Assembly (NCBI GenBank): GCA_013823945.1
Contig: PNMZ01000005.1
Location: 62,001 to 126,000 of the forward strand
Reading direction: 5' to 3'
DNA length: 64,000 nt
Source of the DNA: a bacterium
GTDB lineage: Bacteria > Armatimonadota > Fimbriimonadia > Fimbriimonadales > Fimbriimonadaceae
Part shown: in pieces, positions 24,771-33,085 of the stretch
Layout of the letters: each line of letters opens with the position of its first letter
How positions within the stretch are numbered: the first letter of the stretch is position 1
Position numbers and translations under genes: made by a program
The notes under the pieces: generated by a model
The model's input: the letters and a program-made list of their open reading frames with translations, nothing else
Database searches by the model: none
What the model was told of the DNA's origin: nothing

Positions 24771-25253
24771 GTGATTCGTTTTGTATTCATGCGAACAGTA
24801 ACAGTGGCATCGATTTTGGTAGCGGGACTTGGATTGGTGGCGGCTCAGGGGTCTGAAGACGTGATGACCGCAGCGGGTTTGAAATCGGCCTTAGAGAATA
24901 AGGGACATGTCGTAACAGTTTTGGTTGCAGATGAGGGGAAAGAGCTTTACCAGGTAAAGGTTGAAAAAGGTGGGTTCAACATTCCAGTTACAGCCAGTTT
25001 GAGCCCGAGCAAGAGTTACATGTGGTTCACTGTGAATTTGGGGCCATCGACTGAGAAATCGAAATTTGCAGATATGTTGAAGAAGAATGCGACGATTATG
25101 CCTTCATTTTTCTATGTGAGTGGCAGTGCGAATTCGGTTCAGATGGCTTATCCAATTGAGAATCGTGGTGTGACAGCGGATCGTGTTCAGAAGGATTTGA
25201 TGCGGTTCACGGACGATGTTGTGAGCACGGTCGATGTTTGGCGTCAGGAGTAG
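24771..25253 (+). CDS. Secreted protein of unknown function
   Basis: This product of about 154-160 residues has a signal peptide (VTVASILVAGLGLVAAQG). The start could be GTG 24771 or ATG 24789, and the latter gives a more normal signal sequence. The mature part alternates beta segments (VTVLVADEGKELYQVKVEKG) with a helical end. It resembles YbjN-like or type III chaperone-like folds only loosely, so no function is assigned. A hairpin terminator follows the stop at 25274-25299. Confidence 0.65.
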   Translation: MIRFVFMRTVTVASILVAGLGLVAAQGSEDVMTAAGLKSALENKGHVVTVLVADEGKELYQVKVEKGGFNIPVTASLSPSKSYMWFTVNLGPSTEKSKFADMLKKNATIMPSFFYVSGSANSVQMAYPIENRGVTADRVQKDLMRFTDDVVSTVDVWRQE

Positions 25254-25273
25254 TTTTTTTATTTTAGAGATGG

Positions 25274-25299
25274 AATTGCCTGCTGATAAGCAGGCAATT
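25274..25299 (+). terminator. Rho-independent terminator after 25253
   Basis: AATTGCCTGCT and AGCAGGCAATT form a perfect 11-bp stem around GATA. The trailing T-tract (TATTT) is weak. Confidence 0.7.
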
Positions 25300-25340
25300 T
25301 ATTTGCTGTGACGGGATTTTAGATGTAGAATAGTCCAAAA

Positions 25341-25354
25341 GCGAAACGTTTCGC
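25341..25354. promoter_or_regulatory. Palindromic LacI-type operator upstream of GH16 gene
   Basis: GCGAAACGTTTCGC is a perfect 14-bp palindrome with the CG-centred form typical of LacI-family operators. It lies 17 bases before the GH16 start codon, where binding would block transcription or initiation. Its half-site differs from the TGACCAAA sites near 28900-29011, so a different regulator is expected. Confidence 0.6.
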
Positions 25355-25371
25355 GCAAGAGGGCTTGATCG

Positions 25372-26700
25372 ATGATTCTGAGGCATATGCGTTCAAACTT
25401 GGCGGTTTTGGTGAGTGCAGCTTTGGCAGTTGCGGCTTATGGGCAGATCAAGAATCCAGGCTTTGAGACCGGTTCTGGTGCGCAAGCAAGTTCATGGACG
25501 ACGTTTGGAAATGCTTTTCGAGAGGCTTCAGGAGCTCGAACTGGAAGTTTTGGGTTGAAGCTTTTTGGAGGGTTCAACGGTGGTACATCTGTATCAGGAG
25601 CATTTCAGCGGATAGAAATTGCTCCGGGGAGTCGAGTATACGCGAGCTGCTGGGCAATTAATCGCTCAAGTGATGCGATGTCGGGAGATAACTTTGCCGT
25701 TCTCAAGCTTGTTTATTTTGACAAGGGTGGCAATGAGATTGAAGCGAAAGAATCGCGACCGATTCGAGGGAACACGTTCAAGGATCGTTATCATCTCATT
25801 TCTGCTAGTTTAGGGCCGTCACCGAAGGCTGCGGTGGTTTGTAATATTTATCTGCTGTTTATCCAGCCAGCTTCAACTCCATTTGCGAGTGGATCCGTGA
25901 CCTTCGATGATATTGCGGTGACGATTGAAGCAACGAACCTGAACAAACTCGTTTGGAACGATGAGTTTTCTGGGAAGGGTCTTGATTTGAACAAGTGGGA
26001 GCCGATGATTGGGGACGGTACTGCTTATGGAATCCCAGGGTGGGGGAATAACGAGTTGCAGTTTTATACTGGGCGGCCAGAGAATGTGGTGGTTGAAGAA
26101 GGATTTTTGAGAATCCGTGCCCGCCGCGAGAACTATGGAGGTAAGCAATTCACCTCGGCACGATTGCGAACACTCAATAAGTACGATTTTCGATATGGTC
26201 GGATTGAGGCTCGCATTCAGGTTCCAGCGGGCCAAGGCTTGTGGCCCGCTTTCTGGATGCTGCCGAGCAATTCTCCTTATGGAACTTGGGCGAGTAGTGG
26301 TGAGATTGACATCATGGAGATGGTGAATGCCGCTGACCGAGTCCACGGGACAGTGCATTTTGGTGATGTTTGGCCTGGTCAACAGTCAAATGGTGGTAGC
26401 AGGTCGATCATGAGTGGATTTCACACTTATGTCGTTGACTGGCGACCTGATGAAATTGTTTGGTCAGTTGACGGGGTTGAGTATCACCGGGTTACGAGTA
26501 TGGAATGGTGGAGCCGGGTTGGATTCTGGAATCAGCGGGCACCATTCGACACTCCATTTCACCTTCTTCTGAATGTTGCAGTGGGTGGCAATTGGCCAGG
26601 AGCTCCTAATCAGTTTACGCAGTTCCCGGCCGAGATGCTTGTGGATTATGTTCGAGTGTATCAGTACGTTCCAAAGTTGGATATCAGTCGGTCACGTTAG
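25372..26700 (+). CDS. Secreted glycoside hydrolase family 16 beta-glucanase
   Basis: This 442-residue protein has a signal peptide (LAVLVSAALAVAAYG). A CBM4/9-like carbohydrate-binding domain at about 26-190 is followed by a GH16 domain at about 195-435. The catalytic triad of the family is E311, D313 and E316 in GEIDIMEMV. GH16 enzymes cut beta-1,3 or mixed-linkage glucans and related galactans. ATG 25372 has GAGGG upstream at good distance. The palindrome at 25341 suggests sugar-responsive control. Confidence 0.94.
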   Translation: MILRHMRSNLAVLVSAALAVAAYGQIKNPGFETGSGAQASSWTTFGNAFREASGARTGSFGLKLFGGFNGGTSVSGAFQRIEIAPGSRVYASCWAINRSSDAMSGDNFAVLKLVYFDKGGNEIEAKESRPIRGNTFKDRYHLISASLGPSPKAAVVCNIYLLFIQPASTPFASGSVTFDDIAVTIEATNLNKLVWNDEFSGKGLDLNKWEPMIGDGTAYGIPGWGNNELQFYTGRPENVVVEEGFLRIRARRENYGGKQFTSARLRTLNKYDFRYGRIEARIQVPAGQGLWPAFWMLPSNSPYGTWASSGEIDIMEMVNAADRVHGTVHFGDVWPGQQSNGGSRSIMSGFHTYVVDWRPDEIVWSVDGVEYHRVTSMEWWSRVGFWNQRAPFDTPFHLLLNVAVGGNWPGAPNQFTQFPAEMLVDYVRVYQYVPKLDISRSR

Positions 26701-26717
26701 CCGGTTTGGGTGGCGTT

Positions 26718-27185
26718 TCACGTTCTTGATCTGATCGGTGTGAGTTGCTGGAGAAGCATCTTCCAGCCGGCATCGGTTTTGATCCATGTTGCGCTGATGC
26801 GGAGGGGGAGTTCGGTGGGTTGTCCGTTGCGAGTGAGGGTGTACACCTGCTTGTATGTCAGGGTGGCGATATCTGGTGTTGGAAATTTGATCAGCCATTC
26901 GGATAATGCGAAAGAGCTTGGGGCAGGTGGTCGCTTTTCGGGTGGATAATCGTAGGACTTGATGATTTGAGCGCGGTTATCTACAGAGCCGACAGGTGAG
27001 ACTTCCATGTACTCAGTGTGAAAGACTTGATCGAAGGTTTTGAGATCAAAGTCGAGCGTGGCTTGGACGTAAGAGGTAGTTAGGGATTTGATTTCAGCTT
27101 CTGGATCTGCCGTGAGAATTGCCAGCAGGGCGAAGTTCAGCATGGAAATAGTATTCAATGCGGAGACGACAGTAGTCTTGTTCAA
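26718..27185 (-). CDS. NTF2-like / DUF4440-type exported protein
   Basis: The maximal frame is 155 residues from TTG 27185; a likely start is ATG 27143, giving 141 residues with a hydrophobic leader (MLNFALLAILTA). The mature part fits the SnoaL/NTF2-like cone fold: an N-terminal helix pair, then VFHTEYMEVSPVGSV and a C-terminal ATWIKTDAGWKMLLQQL strand pair. The function is unknown. It is just downstream of the AraC gene on the same strand. Confidence 0.7.
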   Translation of the reverse strand: MNKTTVVSALNTISMLNFALLAILTADPEAEIKSLTTSYVQATLDFDLKTFDQVFHTEYMEVSPVGSVDNRAQIIKSYDYPPEKRPPAPSSFALSEWLIKFPTPDIATLTYKQVYTLTRNGQPTELPLRISATWIKTDAGWKMLLQQLTPIRSRT

Positions 27186-27895
27186 GATTGCGGTTTTTTG
27201 AGACTTGGAGTCCGGATCGGTATGTGTTTGTGGAGAGTTTTGTGGAAGTGGGATGCATCGTAGAATCCAAAGTTGAGATGTGGGATTGGTTCATTGGGGT
27301 TAGATATGAGATAAGGAATAGTTGCGGAGAGTCGCTGGATTTGACGAAACTTGGAAACGGTTGTGTGAAAGTGGTTTCGGAATGAGTGGGCAAGGTGGTA
27401 AGGAGAGATTCCAAATTGAGTTGCAAGTTCCGAGAGGGTGTCGTTTGATTCTGGATGTGCGATGAGATAGTCGCGCACTTCGTTGAGCCACTTAGGAGTC
27501 TTCCGTTCGGTTTGTTCTGCCTCATGGAGGAGAACGACAGATTCTTCAAGTGTAATGGGATCAAGTTTATTGGCGATGAAGAGAAGGGCGAGTTTTTGGG
27601 CAGTAAATGGCAAAGTAGGGTGATCTTGGTTGACTGAGCGGTGGAATAGGATGCTGATGGCTTGAGTTGGAGCGGAAGTAACTCGCCTTGACTTTGAACC
27701 AGGAGCGAAGACCTGGAGGTGACCGGGATCGGTGGATTGGCGAGGTGATTTCTCAAGAATCCATTCGCCTCGGGTGATGATCCAATACTGAAGAAAGGGG
27801 CAATAGGTGCGGTTATGGGTGTGTCCCTCTTGAAAATCGCATAGGGTAATTGTGCACTCGGGAGTTTTGACTTCACGTAGTTTTGAAATAGACAT
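27182..27895 (-). CDS. AraC-family transcriptional regulator
   Basis: This 237-residue protein has an N-terminal cupin-like sensor (HTHNRTYCPFLQYWIITRGEW) and C-terminal helix-turn-helix region (LSELATQFGISPYHLAHSF). It ends with FGFYDASHFHKTLHKHIPIRTP, a standard AraC signature. ATG 27895 is chosen; a TTG four codons earlier is possible. It probably acts on nearby genes; the effector is unknown. Confidence 0.88.
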   Translation of the reverse strand: MSISKLREVKTPECTITLCDFQEGHTHNRTYCPFLQYWIITRGEWILEKSPRQSTDPGHLQVFAPGSKSRRVTSAPTQAISILFHRSVNQDHPTLPFTAQKLALLFIANKLDPITLEESVVLLHEAEQTERKTPKWLNEVRDYLIAHPESNDTLSELATQFGISPYHLAHSFRNHFHTTVSKFRQIQRLSATIPYLISNPNEPIPHLNFGFYDASHFHKTLHKHIPIRTPSLKKPQS

Positions 27896-27956
27896 TGTTT
27901 CGCCCAAAGTACATTACTCAAGTTGAGATGCGCCTGGTTTCCGGCATTTGCTGAGA

Positions 27957-28853
27957 CTATGGAGTGAGGAACTGTTGAGTTTCCTGCGCAAACGGCGCGG
28001 ACGTGAGTGCTCCAGGCCGGGTTGTGCTTAGGGATGCAGCGGCTACGGCGAATTGGAGGGCATCAGGAAAGGAATTGCCCCTTAGGAGCTGGGCGAGCAA
28101 TGCCCCATTGAAAACGTCTCCGGCTCCGGTTGTATCCACAGGGGCGACAGAAGGAGCGGGGATAAAAAGCTCTTCTACTCCGTTTGACCAATAGCACCCT
28201 CTTTTTCCGAGAGTGACGATTGCGTTTTGGATTCCGAGTTTGAGGATTACGTTTGCGGCATTGCGAATGCTTTCTTCATTTTGCGGAAGTATTCCGGTGA
28301 GGGCATAAGTTTCCGTTTCGTTTGGGGTGATGGCAAAGAGGCCATTAATGTCAAATTGGGTCAAGTCTCGGAAAGGAGCGGGGTTGAGAATGGTTTTGGA
28401 TTTAGAGTGAAGGACTTGGCGGATCGCTTCATCGGTGATTTCGAGTTGGGTAAGGATGATGTTGGGCTTGGATTGGTCGATAGCGGATTGAACATCGTCT
28501 GCAGTGAGGTCGAAGTTTGCTCCGGGATTGAGGACAATTTCGTTTTCGGCCTCTTGATTGACGAAGATAATTGCGGTTCCGGTGGGTTGATTTGAGCGGC
28601 GGGTGTGGCGGAGAGAAACGCAGTTTTCTGAGATTGTTTGGGCGAGGAAGTCACCATTTGAGTCGTTACCGAGGGAGGCACAGAAATCTACAATGGCCCC
28701 GGATCGGGCGGCAGCAACGGCTTGATTTGCGCCTTTTCCGCCGGCGAAAGTTGTGAATTGTTTGGCTGAAATGGTTTCTCCTGGCTGGGGGAAACGATCA
28801 ACTGAATAGACTAAATCGGCGTTGGCTGATCCGACGACGAGGGCGGTTGACAT
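27957..28853 (-). CDS. rbsK: Ribokinase
   Basis: This 298-residue PfkB-family kinase phosphorylates D-ribose at O5 using ATP. GGKGANQAVAAARSG near the N-terminus and the catalytic DTTGAGDVFNGA motif near the C-terminus are diagnostic. It is divergent from the LacI operon. A 34-base palindrome (28861-28894) begins 7 bases upstream of its ATG and includes one of the LacI operators, so the same regulator probably controls it. No other ribose gene (transporter, RbsD) is seen nearby. Confidence 0.93.
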   Translation of the reverse strand: MSTALVVGSANADLVYSVDRFPQPGETISAKQFTTFAGGKGANQAVAAARSGAIVDFCASLGNDSNGDFLAQTISENCVSLRHTRRSNQPTGTAIIFVNQEAENEIVLNPGANFDLTADDVQSAIDQSKPNIILTQLEITDEAIRQVLHSKSKTILNPAPFRDLTQFDINGLFAITPNETETYALTGILPQNEESIRNAANVILKLGIQNAIVTLGKRGCYWSNGVEELFIPAPSVAPVDTTGAGDVFNGALLAQLLRGNSFPDALQFAVAAASLSTTRPGALTSAPFAQETQQFLTP

Positions 28854-28860
28854 AGCGAGA

Positions 28861-28894
28861 ATTGTGACTGACCAAACATTTGGTCAGTCACAAT
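28861..28894. promoter_or_regulatory. LacI-type operator O1 within a 34-bp palindrome
   Basis: Two 16-base arms (ATTGTGACTGACCAAA and its exact complement) flank a CA centre. The core TGACCAAACATTTGGTCA at 28869-28886 matches O2 and O3. The palindrome abuts the ribokinase start, where it would also form a strong hairpin in that mRNA leader. Confidence 0.8.
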
Positions 28895-28938
28895 TTAACG
28901 ATATTCCCAGTAAAAATACTGGTTCTTAGGTGATTTTC

Positions 28939-28967
28939 TTGCAAACAGAATCGGTCGGTGTTACAAT
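28939..28967 (+). promoter_or_regulatory. Predicted sigma70-type promoter of the LacI operon
   Basis: TTGCAA (28939-28944), a 17-base spacer and TACAAT (28962-28967) make a near-consensus promoter. The expected start point lies at the edge of operator O2. Confidence 0.75.
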
Positions 28968-28971
28968 TCGG

Positions 28972-28989
28972 TGACCAAACGTATGGTCA
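28972..28989. promoter_or_regulatory. LacI-type operator O2
   Basis: TGACCAAACGTATGGTCA overlaps the predicted transcription start, a classic repression position. Confidence 0.78.
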
Positions 28990-28993
28990 AGCC

Positions 28994-29011
28994 TGACCAA
29001 ACAATTGGTCA
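28994..29011. promoter_or_regulatory. LacI-type operator O3
   Basis: TGACCAAACAATTGGTCA lies 22 bases from O2, about two helical turns, suggesting cooperative or paired binding. Confidence 0.78.
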
Positions 29012-29029
29012 AATTGAAGAAGTAGCTTG

Positions 29030-30052
29030 ATGAGTAGCACGTACTCCCCGAATAAGAAGGTCACTTTGAAAGACATCGCTCATGCGGTGGGGGTGAGTCA
29101 ATTTACGGTTTCGGTGGTTTTGAATGGGGCGAAGTCGAACACACGGGTTTCGGACGGTACGCGGGCGAAGATTTTGGATGCAGCTCGGGAGATGGGGTAT
29201 TTGCCCAACGCCTTAGCGAGGGCGTTGCGTAATCAAGCGACGAATATTTTAGGATTGTATTTTGGTTACGGGCACTTGGAGCCTCATGATCCGTTCCATG
29301 CGGAAGTTTTGACAGGTTTGCAGCGTGGTTGCGAGATCTGTGAGAAGGATTTGATGATCCATTACTCATTCCACCGTTACGGTGTTGACGAGATTTTTGC
29401 CGAATTGGCAGGGGGAAAGATTGATGGTTTGGTTTTGATTGCTTCTCCTGATGATCCTTTGGTGGAGCGTTTGCGCGGATCGAAGTTGTCATTTGTGGCA
29501 ATGACGGATGTGATTCCGGGGGTTCCGGGAGTGATCGCGGATGATGCGGCGGGTTCGGTGGAGATTGCTCGGCATTTAGCGGGTTTGGGGCATAAGAAAG
29601 TGATGTATCGATCATGTCCGGGCCAGTCGGACTCGGCTTTGCGGAGAGAGATTGCTTTTGTTGAAGAAGCAAAGCGATTTGGGATCGAGACAGTAAGTGT
29701 TAAGACTTCTGATTGGAAGGGCCAGTTGGATTCGGCTGAGATTGATCTTTTGGCTCGGCGCAAAGAAAATGGGATTACAGCGGCGGTGTGTTGGGGTGAT
29801 CCCAGTGCCTATGCTTTGTTGAGTTATTGTAAATCGAACGATATTCGTGTCCCTAGCGGTCTAGCTGTAGTTGGTTTCAATGGCATTGAGATGCCTTATG
29901 AGCCAGCACAAGTTTTGACTACGGTTCGGGCGAATTGGGCACTTGTTGCTCAGCGTGCCGTTCAACTGCTCGTCGATCAACTTGACGGCAAGACGGAGAT
30001 TTCTGATCTCACAGTTTTGCCCGTTGAGTTCTGTCCGGGTGAAACCTCATGA
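29030..30052 (+). CDS. LacI-family transcriptional regulator
   Basis: This 340-residue repressor has the LacI helix-turn-helix at 11-34 ([20 protein letters not shown]) with a hinge helix ([11 protein letters not shown]). A periplasmic-binding-protein-like sensor domain follows. ATG 29030 is preferred over the adjacent TTG because GAAGAAG lies upstream. Three operators and a promoter sit just before it, so it is very likely autoregulated and also controls ribokinase. The ligand is unknown, probably a sugar or sugar derivative made or used by the operon. Confidence 0.94.
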   Translation: MSSTYSPNKKVTLKDIAHAVGVSQFTVSVVLNGAKSNTRVSDGTRAKILDAAREMGYLPNALARALRNQATNILGLYFGYGHLEPHDPFHAEVLTGLQRGCEICEKDLMIHYSFHRYGVDEIFAELAGGKIDGLVLIASPDDPLVERLRGSKLSFVAMTDVIPGVPGVIADDAAGSVEIARHLAGLGHKKVMYRSCPGQSDSALRREIAFVEEAKRFGIETVSVKTSDWKGQLDSAEIDLLARRKENGITAAVCWGDPSAYALLSYCKSNDIRVPSGLAVVGFNGIEMPYEPAQVLTTVRANWALVAQRAVQLLVDQLDGKTEISDLTVLPVEFCPGETS

Positions 30053-30080
30053 TTTCGCCCATTCACGCAAAGAAGCGCTT

Positions 30081-30878
30081 ATGAAATCCCTCAAAAAATC
30101 TTCTGGATTCACCTTGATTGAACTGCTGGTTGTGATTGCGATTATCGCAATTTTGGCCGCGATTTTGTTCCCTGTATTTGCCCAAGCTAAGGCTGCGGCG
30201 AAGACGATCTCCACACTTTCCAATTTGAAGCAGGTTGGAACTTCTGGTCAGATTTATCTGGCTGACTACGATGATGTTGTTCATCCGCACCGTTTCTCAA
30301 ATGCGACAGCGGTTCCGGCAATTAACAATGCAGGCTACTACTTCTACCTTGAGCCGTATATGAAGAATCGGCAATTGGTATGGGATACGGCTCGTGGCGT
30401 CGCTACTGATACTTCAAGCAACAACTATGCTTGGTCTCAGGCAACTTCGATTACATTGAATCGCAATGGTTGGTCAAGTTGGGAAACATTGAACACATTT
30501 GTTCGAAGCTACCGAGTTGCTTCCGCTCAGGAAGACATTGCTGATCGCGCAGCATACATCGTGACTTCACGAACCGATGCTCCGAGCTTGGGTTATGACT
30601 TCACCTCAGATGAAGCTGCATGTCCGGTGGTTGTCAGCCCGAATACGGTTGCAAATACTCGTCTTCAGCGCGCCTATCTTGGTTCTTTGTTCCACAAAGA
30701 AAAGATTGTAACTTCGTTTGGGGACTCCCACGCGAAGAGTGTTCCTAATAAGAGTGTGATGACCTATCATCAAACCGTTGCTGCTGGCGAGCAGTGTGCA
30801 GGATACAACGATCCTCAGTTCATTCCGCCTGCGATCAACCACAAGTTCTGGGGCACCTGGTACGACGCAACCAAGTAA
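30081..30878 (+). CDS. Prepilin-like protein (DUF1559 type)
   Basis: This 265-residue protein has a type IV prepilin / type II pseudopilin leader: a short positive segment, then the cleavage site G-FTLIE and a hydrophobic helix ([20 protein letters not shown]). The globular part includes [18 protein letters not shown] and ends with a modified H-X9-DG-like element ([11 protein letters not shown]). Paralogues are usually numerous in Armatimonadota and Planctomycetota. The frame is open upstream inside the LacI gene, but ATG 30081 gives the leader. It lies 28 bases after the LacI gene and is probably a surface or pseudopilus component. Confidence 0.92.
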   Translation: MKSLKKSSGFTLIELLVVIAIIAILAAILFPVFAQAKAAAKTISTLSNLKQVGTSGQIYLADYDDVVHPHRFSNATAVPAINNAGYYFYLEPYMKNRQLVWDTARGVATDTSSNNYAWSQATSITLNRNGWSSWETLNTFVRSYRVASAQEDIADRAAYIVTSRTDAPSLGYDFTSDEAACPVVVSPNTVANTRLQRAYLGSLFHKEKIVTSFGDSHAKSVPNKSVMTYHQTVAAGEQCAGYNDPQFIPPAINHKFWGTWYDATK

Positions 30879-30887
30879 GAGTACGCA

Positions 30888-31091
30888 ATGAAAAAAGAGC
30901 TTCACCCTGGTGTAATCATTGCGGCATTGGTACTGGTTATTGGCGCGGCAATTGGCATCTTCGTGATGAGTTCTGGAGGCTCGACGGAGAAAGTGGATAT
31001 CACCACACTTGATCCGAAGAGCCTTGAAGACCCGGAACCGCCGAAGCGTGGTCAGCCGGGCTACAAAGAGCGTACAACTGACCCTGACTAG
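30888..31091 (+). CDS. Small single-pass membrane protein
   Basis: This 67-residue protein has a helix at about 8-27 (GVIIAALVLVIGAAIGIFVM) and a proline- and charge-rich tail (DPEPPKRGQPGYKERTTDPD) likely outside the cytoplasm. It begins 9 bases after the prepilin gene. Short proteins of this layout next to pilin-like genes are known, but no function can be assigned. Confidence 0.75.
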   Translation: MKKELHPGVIIAALVLVIGAAIGIFVMSSGGSTEKVDITTLDPKSLEDPEPPKRGQPGYKERTTDPD

Positions 31092-31119
31092 ACGACATTC
31101 CTCTGTTCGATGAGGTCAA

Positions 31120-31143
31120 GATCCCGTACGAAAGTGCGGGATC
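31120..31143 (+). terminator. GAAA-capped hairpin between small membrane gene and ABC gene
   Basis: GATCCCGTAC and GTGCGGGATC form a 10-bp stem closed by a GAAA tetraloop and followed by ACTTTT. It ends 10 bases before the ABC start, which has no visible ribosome site. It could be a partial terminator, a processing or stability signal, or a translation control element dividing the operon. Confidence 0.6.
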
Positions 31144-31153
31144 ACTTTTCCCT

Positions 31154-33085
31154 ATGACTCCTTCAGGCCCAGATTCTGCACAAAAGTCGCTCTCAAACGG
31201 CTATTTGTTCAAAGAACTTTGGAAGGTTGTTTCGCCTTACAAGGGCAAATTTGTATTGAGTATTTGTTTTTTGTTACTCGCGGTTCCATTGGGTCAGTTC
31301 GCTATTTTCTTGACGCGTGATGTAACGAATCAAGCCCTAAATACAACTAGTCTGACAATTCAACAACGATGGGACACGGTTATTTCGATCATCGTGTTAC
31401 AGTTTTGTTTTTGGCTAGCGAGTACGCTGCTTTCAACTTGGAGAGAGGTTCTTGAATGGTATGTTTCGATGCGGGCAACGCTTGATTTACGGCTTAGATA
31501 TTATCGGCATCTTCATTCTTTGCCGATGAGTTTTCTGAGTCAGTCGGGGGCAGGGGCGCATCTGTACCGCGCCACGGCAGATATGGTTTCGTTGTTCCGA
31601 GTGGGGAATCGCGTTGAGACTTCGACGCCGGCCGGGCAAATGCCTCCGGAGAGTAAAGAGGTTCAATCTTCTTATTATTATTCCAATGACGTTGACCCTT
31701 ATGATCCGGGAGTCATGGGAATTATTACACGGTCAATGCCTTTGTTTGTTGAGACTCTTTATGCTATGGGTTGGGGGGCTGTTTTGCTTTATCTCATTGA
31801 TCCGATGTTGTCGCTATTTCTAGTGCTTTACATTGTTCCGTTTTCGCTGGTTTCATATTTTGCGTTCAATCGGGTTCGAGTTGCAGCTTTTGCCTTTAAA
31901 GAAGGGGTTGAGAACGAATCAAAAGTACTTCGGGACAGTATTGCCGGTTTGCGAACGATGAAGGCATTTGGGCGGACAACGCTTCAGTTGAAGAAGTACT
32001 TTTTGGCAGCGGGTCAGGCACGCCGAAGTGGGGTTGGGATGTATGGGGAAATGGTGCGAACGCAAAATCTGCTTCAGCAGTTTATGCGGTGGGCTTTTAC
32101 AACAGTTGTTTATGTTTATTTGGCACGGCAGATCATTTTGGGCGAGGCGACGATTGGAGATTGGGTCGCAACAGCCCTGCTTATCGAAGCGGCGCAGATG
32201 CCGTTGCAAAACTTTGTTCAGTTGACGCAATTGATCAAGATGCAGTTGGTTCCGATCCGCCGGATTTTTTCAACATTGAGTGTCGAGCCTACATTGGTTG
32301 ACCGAGCGGATGCAGTCGTTCTTGGAGAGATTTCGGGGAATCTGGAGTTTAAGGAGTTAACTTTTGGGTATCGGGAAGATGAGCCGATTCTTCACGAACT
32401 GTCACTCAAAGTTGAACCGGGTGAATATCTGGGAATTGTAGGACCAAGTGGTGCGGGGAAAAGCTCGCTGGTTAACTTAGCACTAAGACTTTATGGCCCT
32501 GACTCGGGTCAGGTGCTGGTGGATGGACATGATTTGCAGTCCGTTCAACTGAAGAGTTATCTCGCGCAAGTGGCGTCGGTACCTCAATCAACTTATCTTT
32601 ATGCGGGAACGATTGCGGAGAATGTGTTTTTTGGCAATCCTGATGCTACGGAAGAAGATTTGCAGAGGGTTTTGGAGGAGTCTGGGGCATCGGCGTTTTT
32701 GAAATACCACACGGATGGGGTTGACACGGTCATTTCAGAATCCGCTCCGATTTCGGGTGGGGAGCGCCAGCGCATTGGCATTGCGCGTGCATTGATTCGC
32801 GATCCCAAGATTTTGTTTTTGGATGAAGCGACAGCGAGTCTTGACCCGGCGACAGAGGACGCGATTCTGGAGACGATTCAGCGGATCCGTGGTGGGCGAA
32901 CGATATTGACGATTGCTCATCGGCTCAAGGCGGTGACTCAGTGCGATCGGATCATCGTTTTGGATAAGGGGAGAATTGTCCAAGAGGGGACTCACGATCA
33001 GCTCTTGGCGACGGATGGACTTTACAGGAAATTGTGGGAGCAGCAGTGGGAGATTGGGAAAGTGAGGGGTGAGGTTCATGACTGA
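31154..33085 (+). CDS. ABC exporter half-transporter (permease-ATPase fusion)
   Basis: This 643-residue protein has an N-terminal six-helix membrane domain (about 30-345) with an insert near 150-190, and a C-terminal ATPase. Walker A is GPSGAGKS, the signature is SGGERQRIGIARAL and Walker B is ILFLDEATAS. It is type IV exporter architecture as in multidrug or lipid exporters. The second half-transporter at 33078 overlaps its end, so the two probably form a heterodimer. The substrate is unknown; neighbours suggest a surface peptide, pilin-like or glycan compound. Confidence 0.95.
   Translation: MTPSGPDSAQKSLSNGYLFKELWKVVSPYKGKFVLSICFLLLAVPLGQFAIFLTRDVTNQALNTTSLTIQQRWDTVISIIVLQFCFWLASTLLSTWREVLEWYVSMRATLDLRLRYYRHLHSLPMSFLSQSGAGAHLYRATADMVSLFRVGNRVETSTPAGQMPPESKEVQSSYYYSNDVDPYDPGVMGIITRSMPLFVETLYAMGWGAVLLYLIDPMLSLFLVLYIVPFSLVSYFAFNRVRVAAFAFKEGVENESKVLRDSIAGLRTMKAFGRTTLQLKKYFLAAGQARRSGVGMYGEMVRTQNLLQQFMRWAFTTVVYVYLARQIILGEATIGDWVATALLIEAAQMPLQNFVQLTQLIKMQLVPIRRIFSTLSVEPTLVDRADAVVLGEISGNLEFKELTFGYREDEPILHELSLKVEPGEYLGIVGPSGAGKSSLVNLALRLYGPDSGQVLVDGHDLQSVQLKSYLAQVASVPQSTYLYAGTIAENVFFGNPDATEEDLQRVLEESGASAFLKYHTDGVDTVISESAPISGGERQRIGIARALIRDPKILFLDEATASLDPATEDAILETIQRIRGGRTILTIAHRLKAVTQCDRIIVLDKGRIVQEGTHDQLLATDGLYRKLWEQQWEIGKVRGEVHD

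Noticed and set aside
27094-27921. 275-codon frame overlapping the AraC gene
   Set aside because: It is a shadow in another frame of the same strand; the AraC protein explains the region and the alternative shows no domain.
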